From Candidatus Margulisiibacteriota bacterium (lineage in GTDB: Bacteria; Margulisbacteria; WOR-1; O2-12-FULL-45-9), in the NCBI GenBank assembly GCA_018817195.1, contig JAHIUL010000027.1, positions 1-8,817 on the forward strand: a DNA stretch of 8,817 nucleotides, read 5' to 3'. Position numbers and translations under genes: made by a program. Below are positions 6,795 to 8,817 of this stretch, piece by piece. Numbering within the stretch: the first letter of the stretch is position 1; each line of letters begins with the position of its first letter. The notes under the pieces are model-generated. The model worked only from the letters and a program-made list of their open reading frames with translations. It did not search any database and was not told the origin of the DNA.

Positions 6795-8068
6795 ATTTCC
6801 TTAAACCGTTTGCCGCGTTCTTCAAAGTTTTTAAACATATCAAAACTGGCACAGGCCGGGGAAAGCAAAACAATATCCCCCTTTTTAGCCAGGCTAAGGG
6901 AGAGAGTAACTGCATCTTCCAGCGATTTAGCTAAATGGATATTGTTATACCCAGCTTTCCTTAGCTCCTGCTCAAACCTTTGGGCCGCCTCCCCTAGAAG
7001 AATAACATTTTTAACCTTCTTTTTAATCAATTTGATCATCTCAACCAAAGAAACACCTTTATCTTTGCCGCCAAGGATTAAAATAATCCCCTGGCCAAAA
7101 AAAGTTTTAATGGCAACTATGGTTGAGGCTGGATTAGTCGCTTTTGAATCATTATAAAAACTAACGCCGTTTTTCTCAGCAACAAACTCAATCCTGTGCT
7201 CTACTCCAGGAAACGCCCTTAAAGTTTGAGCAATTGTTTCCTTATTAATAGAACAAAGATCAGCTGCATTAGCCGCAGCCAATGAATTTTCTAAATTATG
7301 TTCGCCTGGAATTTTTATTTTAGAAGGAGCAAGTCCCAATAGTTTAGCCTTCTTTTTTGAAAAACCGATAAGCTTGGACTTAGCACCTTTAACCATTTTT
7401 ACAACTTGCGGATCATCTTGATTGTAAATTAAATAATCCGAGCTCGTCTGGTTCTTAAAGATCCGCTGCTTTTGCTTAATATACTCTGCCATAGTCTTAT
7501 GCCGCTCAAGATGGTCTGGCTGGATATTAAGAATAACACTTATCCATGGCCTAAAATCAACTGTTGTTTCCAACTGATAGCTGCTTATTTCAGCAACGAG
7601 ATAATCTAAACTTGAATCATCAACCGAGATCAAGGGCGTGCCGATATTGCCTGCTACTGCAACTTTTTTCCCGCCGGCTTTTAACATCTCGCCAATCAGT
7701 GTTGTCACAGTAGTCTTACCGTTAGTCCCAGTAACAGCAATAAGCGGTTTTTTTAGCAGTTGATAAGCTAATTCAATCTCTGATATTATTGGAATGCCTT
7801 TTTGTTTTGCCTGCTCAAGGATGGGAATATCAAGGTGAACATCAGGACTAACCACAATTAATTCAGCTTTTTCAATTGCGGCTGGACTGTGCCCGCCCAA
7901 TTCAAGGTCAACCCCCATATCCTGTAATTCTTTGACAATTGAAGGATCAACTTGCTCAGCAGGTTTTATTTCAGTAACTAAAACCCTGGCTCCAAGCTTA
8001 GCTAATCTCTTAGCCGCAGCAATGCCGCTCTTGGCCAGGCCAAAGACGGAAACATATTTATACCTCAT
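6776..8068 (-). CDS. murD: UDP-N-acetylmuramoyl-L-alanine--D-glutamate ligase
   Basis: MurD adds D-Glu to UDP-MurNAc-L-Ala using ATP. From ATG 8068 the protein has 430 residues, close to the E. coli enzyme. It shows the N-terminal VFGLAKSG (8-15), GTNGKTT (114-120, Lys118), NIGTPL (141-146), EISSYQLE (160-167, Glu160), LNIQPDHLERH (180-190, His186), a likely carbamylated Lys200, GEHNLENSL (255-263, Asn258 and Asn261), EHRIEF (290-295, Arg292), YNDSKATNP (305-313, Asp307 and Lys309), LGGKDKG (332-338) and a C-terminal LLSPACASFD. These match the invariant ligase residues by spacing. An in-frame extension to 8119 would add 17 Gly-rich residues unlike MurD. The 8068 ATG instead makes an ATGA overlap with the mraY stop, with GGTGA seven bases upstream. 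Confidence 0.96.
   Translation of the reverse strand: MRYKYVSVFGLAKSGIAAAKRLAKLGARVLVTEIKPAEQVDPSIVKELQDMGVDLELGGHSPAAIEKAELIVVSPDVHLDIPILEQAKQKGIPIISEIELAYQLLKKPLIAVTGTNGKTTVTTLIGEMLKAGGKKVAVAGNIGTPLISVDDSSLDYLVAEISSYQLETTVDFRPWISVILNIQPDHLERHKTMAEYIKQKQRIFKNQTSSDYLIYNQDDPQVVKMVKGAKSKLIGFSKKKAKLLGLAPSKIKIPGEHNLENSLAAANAADLCSINKETIAQTLRAFPGVEHRIEFVAEKNGVSFYNDSKATNPASTIVAIKTFFGQGIILILGGKDKGVSLVEMIKLIKKKVKNVILLGEAAQRFEQELRKAGYNNIHLAKSLEDAVTLSLSLAKKGDIVLLSPACASFDMFKNFEERGKRFKEICASKL
6798..6802 (-). promoter_or_regulatory. Shine-Dalgarno-like site of ftsW
   Basis: AAGGA on the minus strand lies three bases before the ftsW ATG at 6794, within the murD coding region. The spacing is shorter than usual, but no other start fits better, and the overlap with murD may help initiation. 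Confidence 0.45.
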
Positions 8069-8817
8069 CCCAGTTTCACCAAAATGCCAGCAATGCCTAA
8101 GACCACCGCCACCACCCAAAACCCAACAACAATTACTGTTTCCTTATATCCCAGTAATTCAAAATGATGGTGCAATGGCGTCATCTTGAAAACACGCCTT
8201 TTAAATAACTTGTAACAGCTGACCTGGATAATGACTGACAGGGCCTCAATCACAAAAATACCGCCAATTACAGCTAAAGCCAGTTCCTGGTGAATAACTA
8301 AAGCGATCCCGCCAAGCGCCGCGCCGATTGACAGTGAGCCAGCATCTCCCATAAAAACATGGGCGCGGGGAAAATTAAACAAAAGAAAAGCGGCGATCGC
8401 GCCGGAAGAAAGGACACAAAACGTTGCCGCTTCCGGCAATCCGCAATTTAAAGCCAGTATCGCAAAAAACAAAAACGCAATTGACGCGCAGCCGGCCAGC
8501 AAACCGTTTAACCCATCGGTTAGATTAGCGGCATTAGCACCACCAAGAATTATGAAAGTAGAGAGTAGAAAGTAGAGCATCGGATTGGAAAAACCAAAGG
8601 ACTGTAAAACAGAGCTGACATTTTGATAATACCCTAATCTTATTAAGAAACAAGAAAATAACCCAGCCAAAATAAACTGGATAATTATTTTCTGCCAAAA
8701 GGTTAAGCCAAGGTTTTGCTTGCGTCTGATTTTTAAAAAATCATCTGCAAACCCTATTAAACCAAAACCAAAAATCAATAAAAGCAGGGCTAAATAATTT
8801 AAATCAAGGTCAAAATC
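8065..8817 (-). CDS. mraY: Phospho-N-acetylmuramoyl-pentapeptide transferase, 5' end outside window
   Basis: MraY is a polytopic membrane enzyme that transfers phospho-MurNAc-pentapeptide from UDP to undecaprenyl phosphate, forming lipid I. The last 250 codons are visible and the frame stays open to the window edge, so roughly the first 100 residues are missing. Landmarks are the Mg-binding GFADDFLK with RKQNLGLT, NLTDGLNGLL, the catalytic-loop VFMGDAGSL, and MTPLHHHFELLG with its triple His. Several hydrophobic segments separate them, and the protein ends in a final membrane helix. The NLTDG motif normally reads DGLDG; here the codon AAC gives Asn in the second Asp position. The stop TGA overlaps the murD ATG. 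A TTG at 8778 should not be taken as the start, because coding sequence clearly continues upstream. Confidence 0.95.
   Translation of the reverse strand, partial: DFDLDLNYLALLLLIFGFGLIGFADDFLKIRRKQNLGLTFWQKIIIQFILAGLFSCFLIRLGYYQNVSSVLQSFGFSNPMLYFLLSTFIILGGANAANLTDGLNGLLAGCASIAFLFFAILALNCGLPEAATFCVLSSGAIAAFLLFNFPRAHVFMGDAGSLSIGAALGGIALVIHQELALAVIGGIFVIEALSVIIQVSCYKLFKRRVFKMTPLHHHFELLGYKETVIVVGFWVVAVVLGIAGILVKLG
8076..8080 (-). promoter_or_regulatory. Weak Shine-Dalgarno site deciding the murD start
   Basis: GGTGA on the minus strand lies seven bases before ATG 8068, within the last mraY codons. It is a modest match to the anti-SD sequence, but with the ATGA overlap it favours this start over upstream in-frame codons. 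Confidence 0.45.

Noticed and set aside
8069..8119. N-terminal extension of MurD beginning with a Gly-rich run
   Set aside because: The extension is translated from the mraY 3' end in another frame and does not resemble MurD. ATG 8068 forms an ATGA overlap and begins just before the conserved first strand.
8101..8130. Repetitive CCACC/CCGCC stretch near the mraY end
   Set aside because: It encodes the Val/Ala-rich last membrane helix of MraY (WVVAVVLGIAG), and codon choice explains the repetition.
8776..8778. TTG as the mraY start
   Set aside because: The frame continues to the window edge with MraY-like residues, and a start here would remove the first membrane helices and conserved residues.

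Overview
The window is a bacterial peptidoglycan and division (dcw/mra) gene cluster, transcribed entirely on the minus strand. It ends with a large exported repeat protein of unknown function. In transcription order, from high to low coordinates, the genes are mraY (5' end outside the window), murD, ftsW, murG, murC, murB and then the exported protein (3' end outside the window). Coding sequence fills almost the whole window. Four of the six junctions overlap, one has a 1-base gap and the last has a 21-base gap, so a single polycistronic transcript with translational coupling is likely. I see no internal promoter or terminator, RNA gene, mobile element, CRISPR array or origin.

The six canonical genes form a coherent pathway. 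MraY makes lipid I from UDP-MurNAc-pentapeptide, and MurG converts it to lipid II. MurB makes UDP-MurNAc, and MurC and MurD add L-Ala and D-Glu. FtsW polymerises lipid II at the septum. All six have intact catalytic motifs and near-normal lengths where complete. Two family signatures depart from the usual form: Asn replaces the second Asp in the MraY NLTDGLDG motif, and Gln replaces the usual His of the PGxHN motif in MurC.

Positions 1-2389 hold one open reading frame of at least 796 codons with no stop before the window edge. It starts with a strong Shine-Dalgarno site and a signal peptide. Next comes a long stretch of degenerate repeats of beta-propeller type (DGxGG, hydrophobic strand, W/Y-x-D, then D-x-x-G and often W), followed by two tandem Ig-like modules. 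It occupies the place where many bacteria have ddl, ftsQ, ftsA and ftsZ. This is the least ordinary part of the window.

Organism: a bacterium using the standard code (TGA is a stop, Trp is TGG), with moderate GC and AAGGA/GGGAG ribosome binding sites. The MurB form, the cluster order and the secreted propeller protein would suit an uncultivated lineage such as Margulisbacteria/Saganbacteria, Omnitrophota or Elusimicrobiota. That placement is a guess; nothing here fixes the phylum.
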